Of a DNA stretch of 64,000 bases, positions 45,356-54,317 are shown piece by piece. Position numbers and translations under genes: made by a program. The notes under the pieces are model-generated. The model made no database searches. It was not told the DNA's origin and saw only the letters and a program-made list of their open reading frames with translations. The DNA lies in contig NZ_AZEH01000034.1 of assembly GCF_001436275.1 (NCBI RefSeq), positions 53,899 to 117,898 on the forward strand, in the 5' to 3' direction. The DNA is from Liquorilactobacillus oeni DSM 19972 (GTDB lineage Bacteria; Bacillota; Bacilli; Lactobacillales; Lactobacillaceae). Within the stretch, counting starts at the first letter, position 1, and each line of letters opens with the position of its first letter.

Positions 45356-45630
45356 CTATCAGAATTTTGCTATTTCTACCCTCGATAAAGTTTTACAAAA
45401 ATTAAACGTGATGTTTTTTGCTCTTTTCAATTTTTGAGTTCATAATCACCATGTACTGGCAATTACAATCTGCTTGTAATAAAATGACTCCTCTTAATTC
45501 TTTTTACGTTCCAGTATTGTTTCACTGTGTTCTTTCCTGTATTTTGTCATATTATTAGGGCTTGGATGCTTTTTTAATATTTATTAAAAAATGCTATAAT
45601 TAATAAATTACTTACGAAATGGAGTATTTT

Positions 45631-46806
45631 ATGCGTAAATTAACTTTTTTTATAATTGCTTTGATAATACTGCTCACATCTGGGTGCAGCACTCAGAAGC
45701 AAAAAACTGCCATTACTACCAATACAGTCAAAGCAACAACGCTCAAAGTTTTGAAACCCAACTCCAAAACTTGGACTTTCAGCAAGAAAATAAGTTCTAA
45801 GCAAACCTCAAACCATGGTGTTTCTAACAGCATATCGACTTCCGCTGTTTCAAAAACTGACGACCTTTCCAATTGGACCACTTCCAAAGGTCGATTTATA
45901 TCATATTCTGTTAAATACAAGCAGGTTCCGTTGAAAGAGTGGCAACGAGACATGCGTAAAAACTTTGTTAAAAACGCTCAAAAGAAAATTCACTTGATGA
46001 CGGTTACGCAAGTTAATGCTTCATTAAAAAAATTAGGTGCAGGCTTTAAAATCAGCAAGCTTTCAGATTTAATTTTTTTAGAAACACAAACTAATGGCAT
46101 GCCATTAAATCAGGCATTTGTGGCTAAGGGCCATCACTTATATGCAATTGACATTCAGTATATTGATACAGATCAAACTATTACGATCGACCGCGGGCAG
46201 GTATTTGCCGATACACGCACTAAGAAAGCTGCCGGCCAGATTGCAGCAGCCAAATTAAATGGCACTTGGATTGCAGCTGAAACTACTACCAGTGCCAGTG
46301 ATACTGGTAAAATTATGATTAAAGATGGCTACCTATATCAGCACCGTTATGATAGTTTCGAACGTTCTGCAATACAAAACTTAAATTCTTATTCATTGAT
46401 ATCCTTGAACCAAAACGCGACCTACGCTTCGCAAAAAATTAACGCAGCTAGAGCTGGTTACCAATTGAACCAAAAGACTGTTGCCAGCGGTGATAGTCTT
46501 GGATATCTCTATCTGTTTATTAATGAAAATAAGTTGATTCGAATCGGTCAAGGACAAGCCACCACTTATCAAAAAACAAGTACACTAGTAGCAGCAAATG
46601 ATTTACCACAAGATGACATCAAAATTTTTGAACAGATGGATCAAAAAAATCCAGCTGAAGCTGCATCAACGATTACCGTTAAAGCTGATGCACCTCTTGT
46701 TGGTATGAGTAGCAGCATCAAGTACTTGACTGATCCAGAGGCTGGCCAAATTATCAGCAATGAAGCTGTCAGTCTTACTAACGGCACGGTTACTATCAAT
46801 AACTAG
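45631..46806 (+). CDS. Lipoprotein of unknown function
   Basis: 391 residues. Signal peptide MRKLTFFIIALIILLTSGC with lipobox LTSGC (Cys near 19), then a Ser/Thr/Lys-rich tether. A middle domain follows (about 130-230) with FVAKGHHLYAIDIQYIDTDQ, then a repeat-free region with GTWIAAETTTSASDTGKIMI near 213. I do not recognize a family. The ATG at 45631 is chosen over 45619 because GGAG fits. A possible -10 TATAAT lies near 45594. Weak terminator-like pairing occurs at 46927-46955. Confidence 0.7.
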   Translation: MRKLTFFIIALIILLTSGCSTQKQKTAITTNTVKATTLKVLKPNSKTWTFSKKISSKQTSNHGVSNSISTSAVSKTDDLSNWTTSKGRFISYSVKYKQVPLKEWQRDMRKNFVKNAQKKIHLMTVTQVNASLKKLGAGFKISKLSDLIFLETQTNGMPLNQAFVAKGHHLYAIDIQYIDTDQTITIDRGQVFADTRTKKAAGQIAAAKLNGTWIAAETTTSASDTGKIMIKDGYLYQHRYDSFERSAIQNLNSYSLISLNQNATYASQKINAARAGYQLNQKTVASGDSLGYLYLFINENKLIRIGQGQATTYQKTSTLVAANDLPQDDIKIFEQMDQKNPAEAASTITVKADAPLVGMSSSIKYLTDPEAGQIISNEAVSLTNGTVTINN

Positions 46807-47049
46807 AAACAGGTTAAAATTAAACAGCCAATATACTCTGCCTTAGATAAACAAGCTGACCCTTGCTTATAAAGGCAAAGTTCTTTATTTGTCATAAGAG
46901 TAATACAATAATACTTGGTTGATTTTTAAGACCACCGCTGATAGTCTTTTTTAAAAAGCTCAGGCTTTATACATGTCTTTTCTGAAAAGAGATATACTAT
47001 CATTTTCGTTCAACAATTTTAATACAACAAAACTTTTAAAAAGCGCAAC

Positions 47050-47427
47050 TTATTTAGTATATTCAATATTTCGGATTTCATTAATTGGGATAAACCTATT
47101 AGAATCGATAACAATATCATTAGCGTTATATCCATGTACTAATGTAGTTATATCAGGTAAATTAACGTTGTTTTTACCTAATTCTTTTAACTGAATCGTT
47201 ACTTTCTGCTGTCTGTTATAAGCAGCCGCAAGAATTTCTGTAATCTTTTTTAAAGATTGCTGCGGTTTATAATGATATTCCTGATTAGCGTTTTGTTTAT
47301 TTAAAGCAGCAGTATGATCAGACAAATAAAACCCTTGCCATTTAACCATCCCACGATCGTAATAATCATACTTGAAAAAATTATTGACGGTTTCCATATC
47401 AAAATGATCATTATTCAAGATTATCAC
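47050..47427 (-). CDS. YolD-like family protein
   Basis: 125 residues of the YolD-like family, small proteins that accompany Y-family polymerases in Firmicutes. Seen: GMVKWQGFYLSDHTAAL near residue 26, a helix ITEILAAAYNRQQKVTIQL, and the late strand pair FIPINEIRNIEY. It overlaps the preceding gene by 17 bases and is last in the SOS-type cassette. Its exact role is unknown; a regulatory or partner role for the polymerase is the usual suggestion. Confidence 0.8.
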   Translation of the reverse strand: MIILNNDHFDMETVNNFFKYDYYDRGMVKWQGFYLSDHTAALNKQNANQEYHYKPQQSLKKITEILAAAYNRQQKVTIQLKELGKNNVNLPDITTLVHGYNANDIVIDSNRFIPINEIRNIEYTK

Positions 47428-47746
47428 GCCTCCATTGAATTATTTTCTGTGTTTTAGGCCATCTCATGTCAGCAAAGCCAATAAATTTAATTGTCAAATT
47501 GGTTTCCTGCTTTAATTCATCGATAATTTTCTCTAAATATCGGAGATCATAATTTTCAAGTTTATGTAAAGGAATAGATTTTAATCTTTTTCCCCTACGT
47601 TGACTGTTAAAAAAGAAATTATAACTGCTATCATAAGGATCGTTAGCAACTTGTATCCAGTATCTAGTCTGGTCAACTCTTTTAAACAACAGCATTATGC
47701 GGCCACAAATAACATCTAAATCATTATTCATAACTATTTCCCCCAT
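47411..47746 (-). CDS. Small protein of the umuC-yolD cassette
   Basis: About 111 residues (MGEIVMNNDLDVICGRIMLL onward), start chosen because GGAGG lies five bases upstream; a later ATG at 47731 is possible. The basic C-terminus has WPKTQKIIQWRRDN. It overlaps both umuC and yolD, so the three are one translation-coupled unit. The family looks conserved between these two genes in lactobacilli (from memory) but has no known function. Confidence 0.6.
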   Translation of the reverse strand: MGEIVMNNDLDVICGRIMLLFKRVDQTRYWIQVANDPYDSSYNFFFNSQRRGKRLKSIPLHKLENYDLRYLEKIIDELKQETNLTIKFIGFADMRWPKTQKIIQWRRDNLE

Positions 47747-49031
47747 TATGACCTCCAACTAGTTTGGCACGTTCAATAGCGGTACCACCCTTAGTTAAAC
47801 TTGTTGCATACACTAATTTTGCAAACCCGAAGCGCTTGTGAATCTCATCAATAACATAATTTAACTTTTCATTTTTTACTTGACGGACCGGATCTAAAAA
47901 TAAGTTAAGTTGTTGCCCTGTATTAAAGACCAATTTACTACTATATACTGCAATATTTCTGACGGCCTGTCCTTCCCAATTCTTTCTAAATAGAAAAATA
48001 AGTTGGTTAGCGATTTCATGGTCGCTGTTGCTGGGGTTAATTTTTACCGCTTGATGAAAGCCGTTGCGTCCGTCTTCCGCTGCTGCAGCGTAAGAAAAAC
48101 CAATGGCTAAGGAAAGACAGTTCGCTAACTTATTATGATGTCGCAGCCTAGCAGCTACTTGCTTGCCAATTTCTTTGATTACAGTTTCAATCTCTGCTTG
48201 TCTTTTGTAATCATGCGGCAAAACTTGGGAGTTGCCAATACTAGCCGATTTAGTAATTGGCCTGTAATTCATCCTAGAGCGATCAACACCCCAAGAAACG
48301 GCAAATAATTGAGAACCGATTACCCCCATTTTCTCTTTCAATAAGTATGGATTAGCATGAGCAAGTTCATACATATTATGGATATGAAGATGCTTAAGGT
48401 GTTCGGCAGTCTTTTTGCCAATTCCCCATACATTGGTCAATTTATTAATGGTCTAAATTTTTTGAGTTACTGTTTCATAATGTATTTCACCAATTAAATC
48501 ATGGGTATGTTTAGCGTAAACATCTAGAGCGATTTTAGCTTGTACTGGATTATCCCCAATTCCAACTGTCGTATACAAACCTAAATCTTTGCGCACAGTC
48601 TTTTGGATTAAGCGGGCAACTTCACGCGGCGAATTGCCAAACAATTTCCAAGAATGCGTTATGTCGAGAATGCTTTCATCAATGGAATAAGGCCAGATAT
48701 CCTTTACAGCAGTAAACTGAGTAAATATATCATTAATCTGTAAATTACGCTGAATGTAAAGATTCATGCGTGGAGGTACTACATACAGCCGGGGGTCCTG
48801 TGGCAAATCTCTTTTACGAGATACATTTGCTTTTAAATGAAATAACCGTTTAGCCTCTGGAGAGGTAGCCAATATAAGCCCACCATTGGTATTTTTTTCT
48901 TCACTAAGTACTACTAATGGTACCTTGAGCGGATTATAACCACGTTGAACTGCTTCACAGCTAGCATAAAAGGATTTATTGTCAATTAAAAAGAAAACTC
49001 CCCGGGATTCATCATCCATAAACATAAACAT
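47724..49031 (-). pseudogene. umuC: umuC-like Y-family DNA polymerase with in-frame TAG
   Basis: Error-prone translesion polymerase, about 435 codons. Seen: FFLIDNKSFYASCEAVQRGY (catalytic Asp and steric-gate region), YSIDESILDITHSW (catalytic DE pair), VGIGDNPVQAKIALDVYAK. Both halves are in the same frame, separated only by TAG at 48453-48455. The local reading is KI(stop)TINKLTNVWGIGKK, where family members have K-[IL]-W-P-I, so a TGG Trp codon has become TAG. The second half carries the helix-hairpin-helix and little-finger domains. A LexA box precedes the gene. Confidence 0.85.
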
Positions 49032-49068
49032 CACTTCCGCTAATTTTATTTTTATTTTAGCACAAAAG

Positions 49069-49082
49069 CGAACACACGTTCA
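49069..49082 (-). promoter_or_regulatory. LexA (SOS) box
   Basis: CGAACACACGTTCA on the plus strand fits the Bacillus-type LexA consensus CGAAC-N4-GTTCG except for the last base, 38 bases before the umuC start. It makes the umuC-yolD cassette a likely DNA-damage regulon member. Confidence 0.85.
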
Positions 49083-49166
49083 TATAAAATGCAGAAAATT
49101 TGTTATATTTTACTTTTTGGCTAACTAACCATTGAAATTAAACGCAGAAAGAAATATAATAATTCT

Positions 49167-49454
49167 ATGGATATCGAAATAAGCAAAGAAAAAAAGCTGG
49201 CTGAATTATTTAGTGCGCTTAGTGAGCCTAATCGAATCAGAATCATCAAAATTTTAAAAACCAGTGATACAGAGTTAACTTGCAGCCAAGTCAGCAAAGT
49301 ACTGCAAATAGCACCTTCTACTGTTTCTTATCACTTCAAAGCTCTTCGTAAGGCTGGTTTAACAAACACTAGACGGCAAGCACAAACTAAATATCTATCG
49401 CTTAATGCAAAAACTTTTCAGAAATATTTGCCTCACTTTTTGGATTCATTATGA
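49167..49454 (+). CDS. ArsR-family transcriptional regulator
   Basis: 95-residue winged-helix protein: LFSALSEPNRIRIIKILK near residue 16, CSQVSKVLQIAPSTVSYHFK near 40, and a wing RRQAQTKYLSLN near 72. A single Cys is present, so the metal-sensing ELCVC motif is absent. It lies 55 bases upstream of the interrupted glutathione S-transferase gene and is probably its regulator. Confidence 0.85.
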   Translation: MDIEISKEKKLAELFSALSEPNRIRIIKILKTSDTELTCSQVSKVLQIAPSTVSYHFKALRKAGLTNTRRQAQTKYLSLNAKTFQKYLPHFLDSL

Positions 49455-49509
49455 ATCCTTTTTCTTTGAATACATATTTCGATAAATATAGAAATAAGAG
49501 GAAATCATT

Positions 49510-50148
49510 ATGAAATTATTTTACGCATTCGGTGCTAGTTCATTAGCACCGCACATTCTGCTTGAAGAAAGCGGCCTACCCTATATACTCGAAAAAGTTA
49601 ACCTAGATAATAAAACAACACAAAAAAACGACTATAATAAAATCACCCTCAAGTCCTATGTACCAGCATTACAAAATGATAATGGTAAAATCATGACTGA
49701 ATGTTCCGTTATTTTAGAATATATTGCTAATAAAACAACAACTAAACAATTAATTGCAGAACATGACAGTCAAGTTTATTGGCAGCAAAGAGTGTAGCTG
49801 AACTATATTGCCACTGAGCTGCATAAAAACTTCATCTCTCCTTTTAGAAAGGGTAACTGGCTACCAAATACTAAAAATTCAAAACAACTTGTGTATAAAA
49901 GAGTTTTACCAAGGCTTAAATTTGTTGACCAGAAGTTGAATCAACAAGATTATATGGTTAATAACCAATTTTCTGTTCTTGATGCCTATCTATTTGTGAT
50001 GACCAACTGGATTTATAGGTTGGACTATAGTTTTAAAGACTTGAATAACTTAAAAAGATTTGACAGTAACATGCGAAAACGTTCAGCAGTTAGTAAAGTT
50101 TTAAGTCAGGAAGGAAAACCACATTCTCTTCAAGAAAAAAGAAACTAG
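49510..50148 (+). pseudogene. Glutathione S-transferase with in-frame TAG
   Basis: GST of about 212 codons. The N-terminal thioredoxin-like domain (MKLFYAFGASSLAPHILLEE, KSYVPALQND, MTECSVILEYIA) runs to QQRV, then TAG at 49795-49797. The same frame continues LNYIATELHKNFISPF and the helical C-terminal domain with FSVLDAYLFVMTNWIYRLDY. In GSTs this junction normally reads W-L-N-[YF]-I, so a Trp codon TGG appears changed to TAG. GAGGAAA precedes the ATG. Confidence 0.83.
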
Positions 50149-50166
50149 CTGCTTAAGAATGTTACT

Positions 50167-50568
50167 TTACTTAGTTTTTTGTTTAAAATATCCCTGTTGG
50201 GCATACAGTAGCATCGCTAAAAGAACACCGCTAACTGTAAAAAAAGAAATACCGAAAAAGCCAGTAAAGTTATTGATTAGAAGACCACCGAACATTCCAC
50301 CAATCGCCTCACCTAAATACATGGCAGCATTGGTCAAAGACGACATGCTTCCTCTTGCCTGAGGTGTCCGCGCTTGTAATGTGCTCATAAACAATGGAAA
50401 AATCGCATCGCCGATAAAGTAAATTAATGCCAAAATAACAGTTACCATTATGATTGAAGTTGAAAAAGGTAAAACAATATAACCTGTTATAAAAAGCAAA
50501 AACTCTAATAAAAAGGCTCTAGGTAAAGTAAATATTTGTACCAACTTATTTCTAATATTGCAAGCCAT
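50167..50568 (-). pseudogene. C-terminal fragment of an MFS transporter
   Basis: About 130 residues equal to the last four to five membrane segments of a 12-segment MFS protein: FLLEFLLFITGYIVLPFST, RGSMSSLTNAAMYLGEAIGG, GISFFTVSGVLLAMLLY. The N-terminal two thirds are absent; upstream DNA becomes unrelated at about 50570, suggesting a deletion or recombination at that point. Confidence 0.7.
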
Positions 50569-50697
50569 TATTTTTAAACCTTCAATATTATAGAGTACAT
50601 TTTTCTTTTTCTTGCATATAATACAAGCAATTAAAATAGGGTTTACAAATGTATAAAATTAATCTTATTAACTAATTTAACTATAAGCAGTTCTTGA

Positions 50698-50760
50698 ACG
50701 CTTAAGTGGGAAAACTGACTATTGAAACACGTTAGTATGGCAACTGCAAGAGTGTACAAA
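50698..50760 (+). repeat. 3' tail of type I dispersed repeat
   Basis: ACTGACTATTGAAACACGTT, then ATGGCAACTGCAAGAGTGTAC, abutting a shared terminator from the left. It faces the full type II copy on the other strand. Confidence 0.65.
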
Positions 50761-50765
50761 AAAGA

Positions 50766-50927
50766 GGGCTGGGTCAAAAGTGAAATTTTAACCTAGCTCC
50801 TATAAACGTGTTCCATAAGTCAAAATTTTCCGTCTAACCTCGAATTACTCATAGCAAATCGCTCGCTGTGTTCGTAATTTCTTGTTAGTACTCAAATTTT
50901 ACCGACTTATGTCACACTCTCTTCAAC
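50766..50927 (-). repeat. Dispersed 3'-UTR repeat, type II copy
   Basis: Inverted, nearly identical copy of 8457-8626; differences are a few single bases (for example in the CATAGCGAG loop region). It lies directly downstream of the TipA-like gene on the same strand and ends in a bidirectional terminator at about 50766-50800. Confidence 0.75.
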
Positions 50928-50935
50928 TAGTTAAT

Positions 50936-51700
50936 TTAAGCATAATTATCAATGATGGCCCTTAATGCCTTAGCTGCACCCTTCTTCCCAGTACCTTCTT
51001 CGTAATATTTGATGAAACGCGGATCAGAAGCATACATAGCAGCTAAACCCTTATGAGCCTCAGACGAATACTGCCCCCTCGGCCAAGTAATACACAAAAA
51101 TTCTTTATGCAGTTCAAAAAGATGCTTTGCAGCCGGCTGATCTAAGTCATGAATTCCTACAAAAGTTTTAAGCATAGACAAGATTTGCTTTGTTAGATCT
51201 TGCAAGTGTGTCATTTCATCCTCTGATAAAGAATTAAATTTTTGATTGCTATTATCAACTACCATATTACCGTATTTTCTTCGAACTTCTTTGCCATATT
51301 GTATTTCATTATCATCAATTGCTTTTGCTTTAAAAGCTGCGAATTTTTCTGCATCGTTCATTTTTGATGCTCCTTTCATAGTTGCAAGTGTCAGATCCAA
51401 ATTAACAAGCAATCTCGATAACCGATCCCGTTCAGCAATGATATTTTGCCGCTGATTGCTTAAAGCTTGGTATTGCACATTTTCAGAACTATCTAGCACT
51501 TTTCTGATTTGGTCTAGCGGCAACTCAAACAACCTCAAAAACATGATCTTCTGCAGCCGATCAATTTCAATTTCATCATAGTAGCGATAATTATTTTTTG
51601 GATATCGTCGGGCTTTTAACAGCCCTTTTTTATCGTAGAACCGTAACGTGCGTGTTGAAATACCAGCCAATTTTGCTAATGCAGTTATCGAATATACCAT
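50936..51700 (-). CDS. MerR-family regulator with TipAS-like effector domain
   Basis: 254 residues. N-terminal MerR DNA-binding domain: SITALAKLAGISTRTLRFYD then KKGLLKARRYPKNNYRYYD. A long dimerization coiled coil spans residues about 75-115. The C-terminal ~130 residues have the TipAS pattern, with KQILSMLKTFVGIHDLDQ and the conserved LAAMYASDPRFIKYYEEGTG near 225. TipAS domains bind thiopeptide-like drugs in some relatives; the ligand here is unknown. Single gene with a 3'-UTR repeat. Confidence 0.87.
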   Translation of the reverse strand: MVYSITALAKLAGISTRTLRFYDKKGLLKARRYPKNNYRYYDEIEIDRLQKIMFLRLFELPLDQIRKVLDSSENVQYQALSNQRQNIIAERDRLSRLLVNLDLTLATMKGASKMNDAEKFAAFKAKAIDDNEIQYGKEVRRKYGNMVVDNSNQKFNSLSEDEMTHLQDLTKQILSMLKTFVGIHDLDQPAAKHLFELHKEFLCITWPRGQYSSEAHKGLAAMYASDPRFIKYYEEGTGKKGAAKALRAIIDNYA

Positions 51701-51851
51701 TGTTTATTTCATCTCCTTACTTGCAAAATAAAGTATAGTCCTTGACGCCACGTCAAGGTCAAGTACATAAAACAGCAACTTAAACTACTGCAAAAAAGCA
51801 GATGGTACTTTAAAAGCTGCAGTACACAAAAAGATCATTAGCCATAATTGC

Positions 51852-52199
51852 TTATTTAATATTTTCATCAACTCTTTGATTATAATAATTTCCCCATTTT
51901 TCCATAGACTGAATAACTGGTATCAAAGTTTCTCCAAATTCTGTCAATTTATAATCTGTCTTAGGAGGAGTAACAGGATAGATCTTTTTTTCAATTACTC
52001 CATCACTTTCCAGTTCTTTCAACTGAATTGCTAGCATTCTCCGAGAACAATCCTTAATACTACGCTGCAGCTCACCAAAATGACAAATACTTTCTTTCAT
52101 AAAATGATACAAAATAACAGCTTTCCATTTCCCTGAGATTATTTGTAGCGTACTTTCTACGGGACATCCCGCTTGGCAATTATAAATATGTCGTTTCAT
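51852..52199 (-). CDS. HxlR-family transcriptional regulator
   Basis: 115-residue winged helix: CPVESTLQIISGKWKAVILY near residue 12, CHFGELQRSIKDCSRRMLAI near 38, and the wing KKIYPVTPPKTDYKLTEFGE near 76. The Cys near residue 12 aligns with the redox-sensing Cys of HypR/YodB-type members. Divergent from a quinone reductase-type gene 154 bases away, the usual arrangement for a quinone/electrophile-responsive repressor (inferred). Confidence 0.88.
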   Translation of the reverse strand: MKRHIYNCQAGCPVESTLQIISGKWKAVILYHFMKESICHFGELQRSIKDCSRRMLAIQLKELESDGVIEKKIYPVTPPKTDYKLTEFGETLIPVIQSMEKWGNYYNQRVDENIK

Positions 52200-52353
52200 A
52201 ATAAAATACCCCTCTAATCTTTATTATTTTATCTCCATATTAGATCATTTTTTAAATATGCACTAGTGAACTATTTGTTACTAGTGTTTAAAATTTCAAT
52301 ATTGCACGTTTTAGCTATACGGCTAATATAGAGGTGAAAGCGAGGAGATCAAT

Positions 52354-53391
52354 ATGACTAAGATGATGAAAGCAATTGGTTTTAAAGAACATCTGCCTAT
52401 TGAAAAAGAAAACAGTCTAGTTGAGTTTAAAATGCCTAAACCAATAGCCAAGGGACACGATTTATTAGTTAAAGTAGCAGCGGTGTCTGTTAACCCGGTT
52501 GATACTGGAGTTAGAAAAAGCGGCCATAGTACATTAAAAATTCCAAAAGTAATTGGATGGGACGCTGTTGGAACAGTTGTATCCGTTGGTGAAGAAGCTT
52601 CATTGTTTGGAAAAGGTGATCCTGTTTTTTATGCCGGTTCTTTTAAACGTTCTGGCAGTAATAGCGAATGCCAGTTAGTTGATGAAAGAATTGTTGGTCA
52701 TGCACCTACGAAATTGACCATTGCGCAAGCAGCTGCAATGCCCTTAACTTCTTTAACTGCTTGGGAAGCATTATTTGAACAATTAGAAATAGATCCAGCT
52801 AAACAAAAAAGCAACCGTAACAAAACAATTTTAATCATTAATGGTTCAGGAGGCGTTGGGTCAATTGCCACTCAACTGGCTCATTGGGCTGGATTAAAAG
52901 TTATTGCCAGTGCTTCTAGATCTGAAACAATTAAATGGGTCATTGACCATGGTGCCGACCAAGTCGTTAACCATCGAAAAGATTTAGTGGAGGAAGTCCG
53001 AAACCTTGGCTATCATTATGTGGATTATATCTTAGAATTAAATGATCTAGATGGTCATTGGAATGAAATGGCGGAATTAATCAAACCAAGTGGGAGAATT
53101 GCTTCAATTACCGAAAATCGACGGCCCATTAACTTACACAAATTAACACAAAAACGTGCTAAATTTGCTTGGGAATGGATGTACACAAAATCTTTTTATC
53201 AAACCTCTGACATGATTAGCCAGCATAATATTTTAGATCAAATTTCTAAGTTGTTGGATCAAGGAATTATCAAAAGTACATTGAATAAGATTTTGTTTCC
53301 AATCAATGTTTCCAATCTTAAAAAGGCGCATAAACTGGTCGAATCTAATCATATGGTCGGTAAAGTCGTTATTAATTATTCTGGCATCTAA
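52354..53391 (+). CDS. Zinc-independent alcohol dehydrogenase/NADPH:quinone reductase-like protein
   Basis: 345-residue medium-chain dehydrogenase of the quinone-reductase class. GroES-like N-terminal domain with VSVNPVDTGVRKSG near residue 47, KVIGWDAVGTVVSVG near 68. NAD(P) loop ILIINGSGGVGSIATQLAHW near 154, and VIASASRSETI near 178 (NADP-type Ser/Arg). Zn ligands of classical alcohol dehydrogenases are absent. Start behind GAGGAG. Probably induced by quinones through the divergent HxlR regulator. Confidence 0.88.
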   Translation: MTKMMKAIGFKEHLPIEKENSLVEFKMPKPIAKGHDLLVKVAAVSVNPVDTGVRKSGHSTLKIPKVIGWDAVGTVVSVGEEASLFGKGDPVFYAGSFKRSGSNSECQLVDERIVGHAPTKLTIAQAAAMPLTSLTAWEALFEQLEIDPAKQKSNRNKTILIINGSGGVGSIATQLAHWAGLKVIASASRSETIKWVIDHGADQVVNHRKDLVEEVRNLGYHYVDYILELNDLDGHWNEMAELIKPSGRIASITENRRPINLHKLTQKRAKFAWEWMYTKSFYQTSDMISQHNILDQISKLLDQGIIKSTLNKILFPINVSNLKKAHKLVESNHMVGKVVINYSGI

Positions 53392-54023
53392 CTACCAGCT
53401 GTATTTTGAGCCAATAATCAAGTTGTCTATAGTCCGAGTAGTTTAAGAAATGCCGAGATAAGGGAATGGGACAAAATTTATAGTTTGACTCATTTTTTAT
53501 ACTCTCTTGCAGTTGCCATATTGATGTGTTTCAATAGTCAGCCCTCTTGCATAAGATTATATAAACTATAGAGATCTTCAATTGCGATCGCTGTATTACC
53601 AAATTTCATAAAAATTTTTCTTCTAAAAGTTTTCAATCCACCTGTCATTATTTTAAAGGTACTTTTATCTAACGCTGTTTATTAATAAATTCATTGGGCA
53701 CAGCAAGTAATTTGTTAAATAATAATAATGAGAATATACTAATGTAGTACGGATAAAGGCATCTCGTACTATAGAACTGAAGCCAAGTTCAGAAAAGTTA
53801 TTTTGTTATTCCTATTAAATTAGTTTTGAGTGAATAGGTTTAATTACTTTTTATTTACTGAAATTATGGCAAATTTCGGCCAAAAAATGATTGACTAAGG
53901 AACTTTAGAAACCTAACTTAACTCAAATGACAATAGTTCAATATTTTAATCAGCTCTGTTGCCTCAACAGCTATCTTTCATTGTTCTTTAGTCATTCAGC
54001 GAAACCATAAGGGAGGTTAAAGA
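53392..54023. other. Intergenic region with a repeat tail and a possible 36-codon peptide
   Basis: Holds a minus-strand type I repeat tail at 53464-53541. Running directly into it on the minus strand is a 36-codon frame (53538-53648, MTGGLKTFRRKIFMKFGNTA and on, ending NLMQEG) without a clear ribosome site. An inverted pair TAGTACG/CGTACTA lies near 53746-53772. Nothing else seen. Confidence 0.35.
53464..53541 (-). repeat. 3' tail of type I dispersed repeat
   Basis: Minus strand TGACTATTGAAACACATCAA followed by TGGCAACTGCAAGAGAGTAT and an imperfect terminator hairpin (GGGACAAAATT/AGTTTGACTC). Confidence 0.6.
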
Positions 54024-54158
54024 ATGTTAAAATCGGTTTTTAAATTTATAATTGCGTCAATCTTGATCATCAGCGGTATATTGGTTGGAAGTACTATCTT
54101 TGCTGCTAAAGGTATTGATAAATTAGGGGATAAGTTGCAGGACCAAATTTACCGTTAA
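54024..54158 (+). CDS. Small single-pass membrane protein (44 aa)
   Basis: MLKSVFKFIIASILIISGIL starts a hydrophobic segment, followed by VGSTIFAAKGIDKLGDKL and a short charged tail. GGGAGG lies seven bases before the ATG, a strong site. It is 160 bases upstream of the sugar-porter gene on the same strand and may be the first gene of that operon. Family not recognized. Confidence 0.6.
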   Translation: MLKSVFKFIIASILIISGILVGSTIFAAKGIDKLGDKLQDQIYR

Positions 54159-54317
54159 TATTTTGTGCATACGTTATCAAATTTTTAACCAAAAGTAACA
54201 TTGAGCAATTTATGCTGCTGCTTTAAAACTTTGCAGTACATAAATATTTTTATTTTATATATCAGCTTATTGGCATTTTATTTAAACAGCCAATCAAGCA
54301 ACAGAGGAAGAGAAGAT

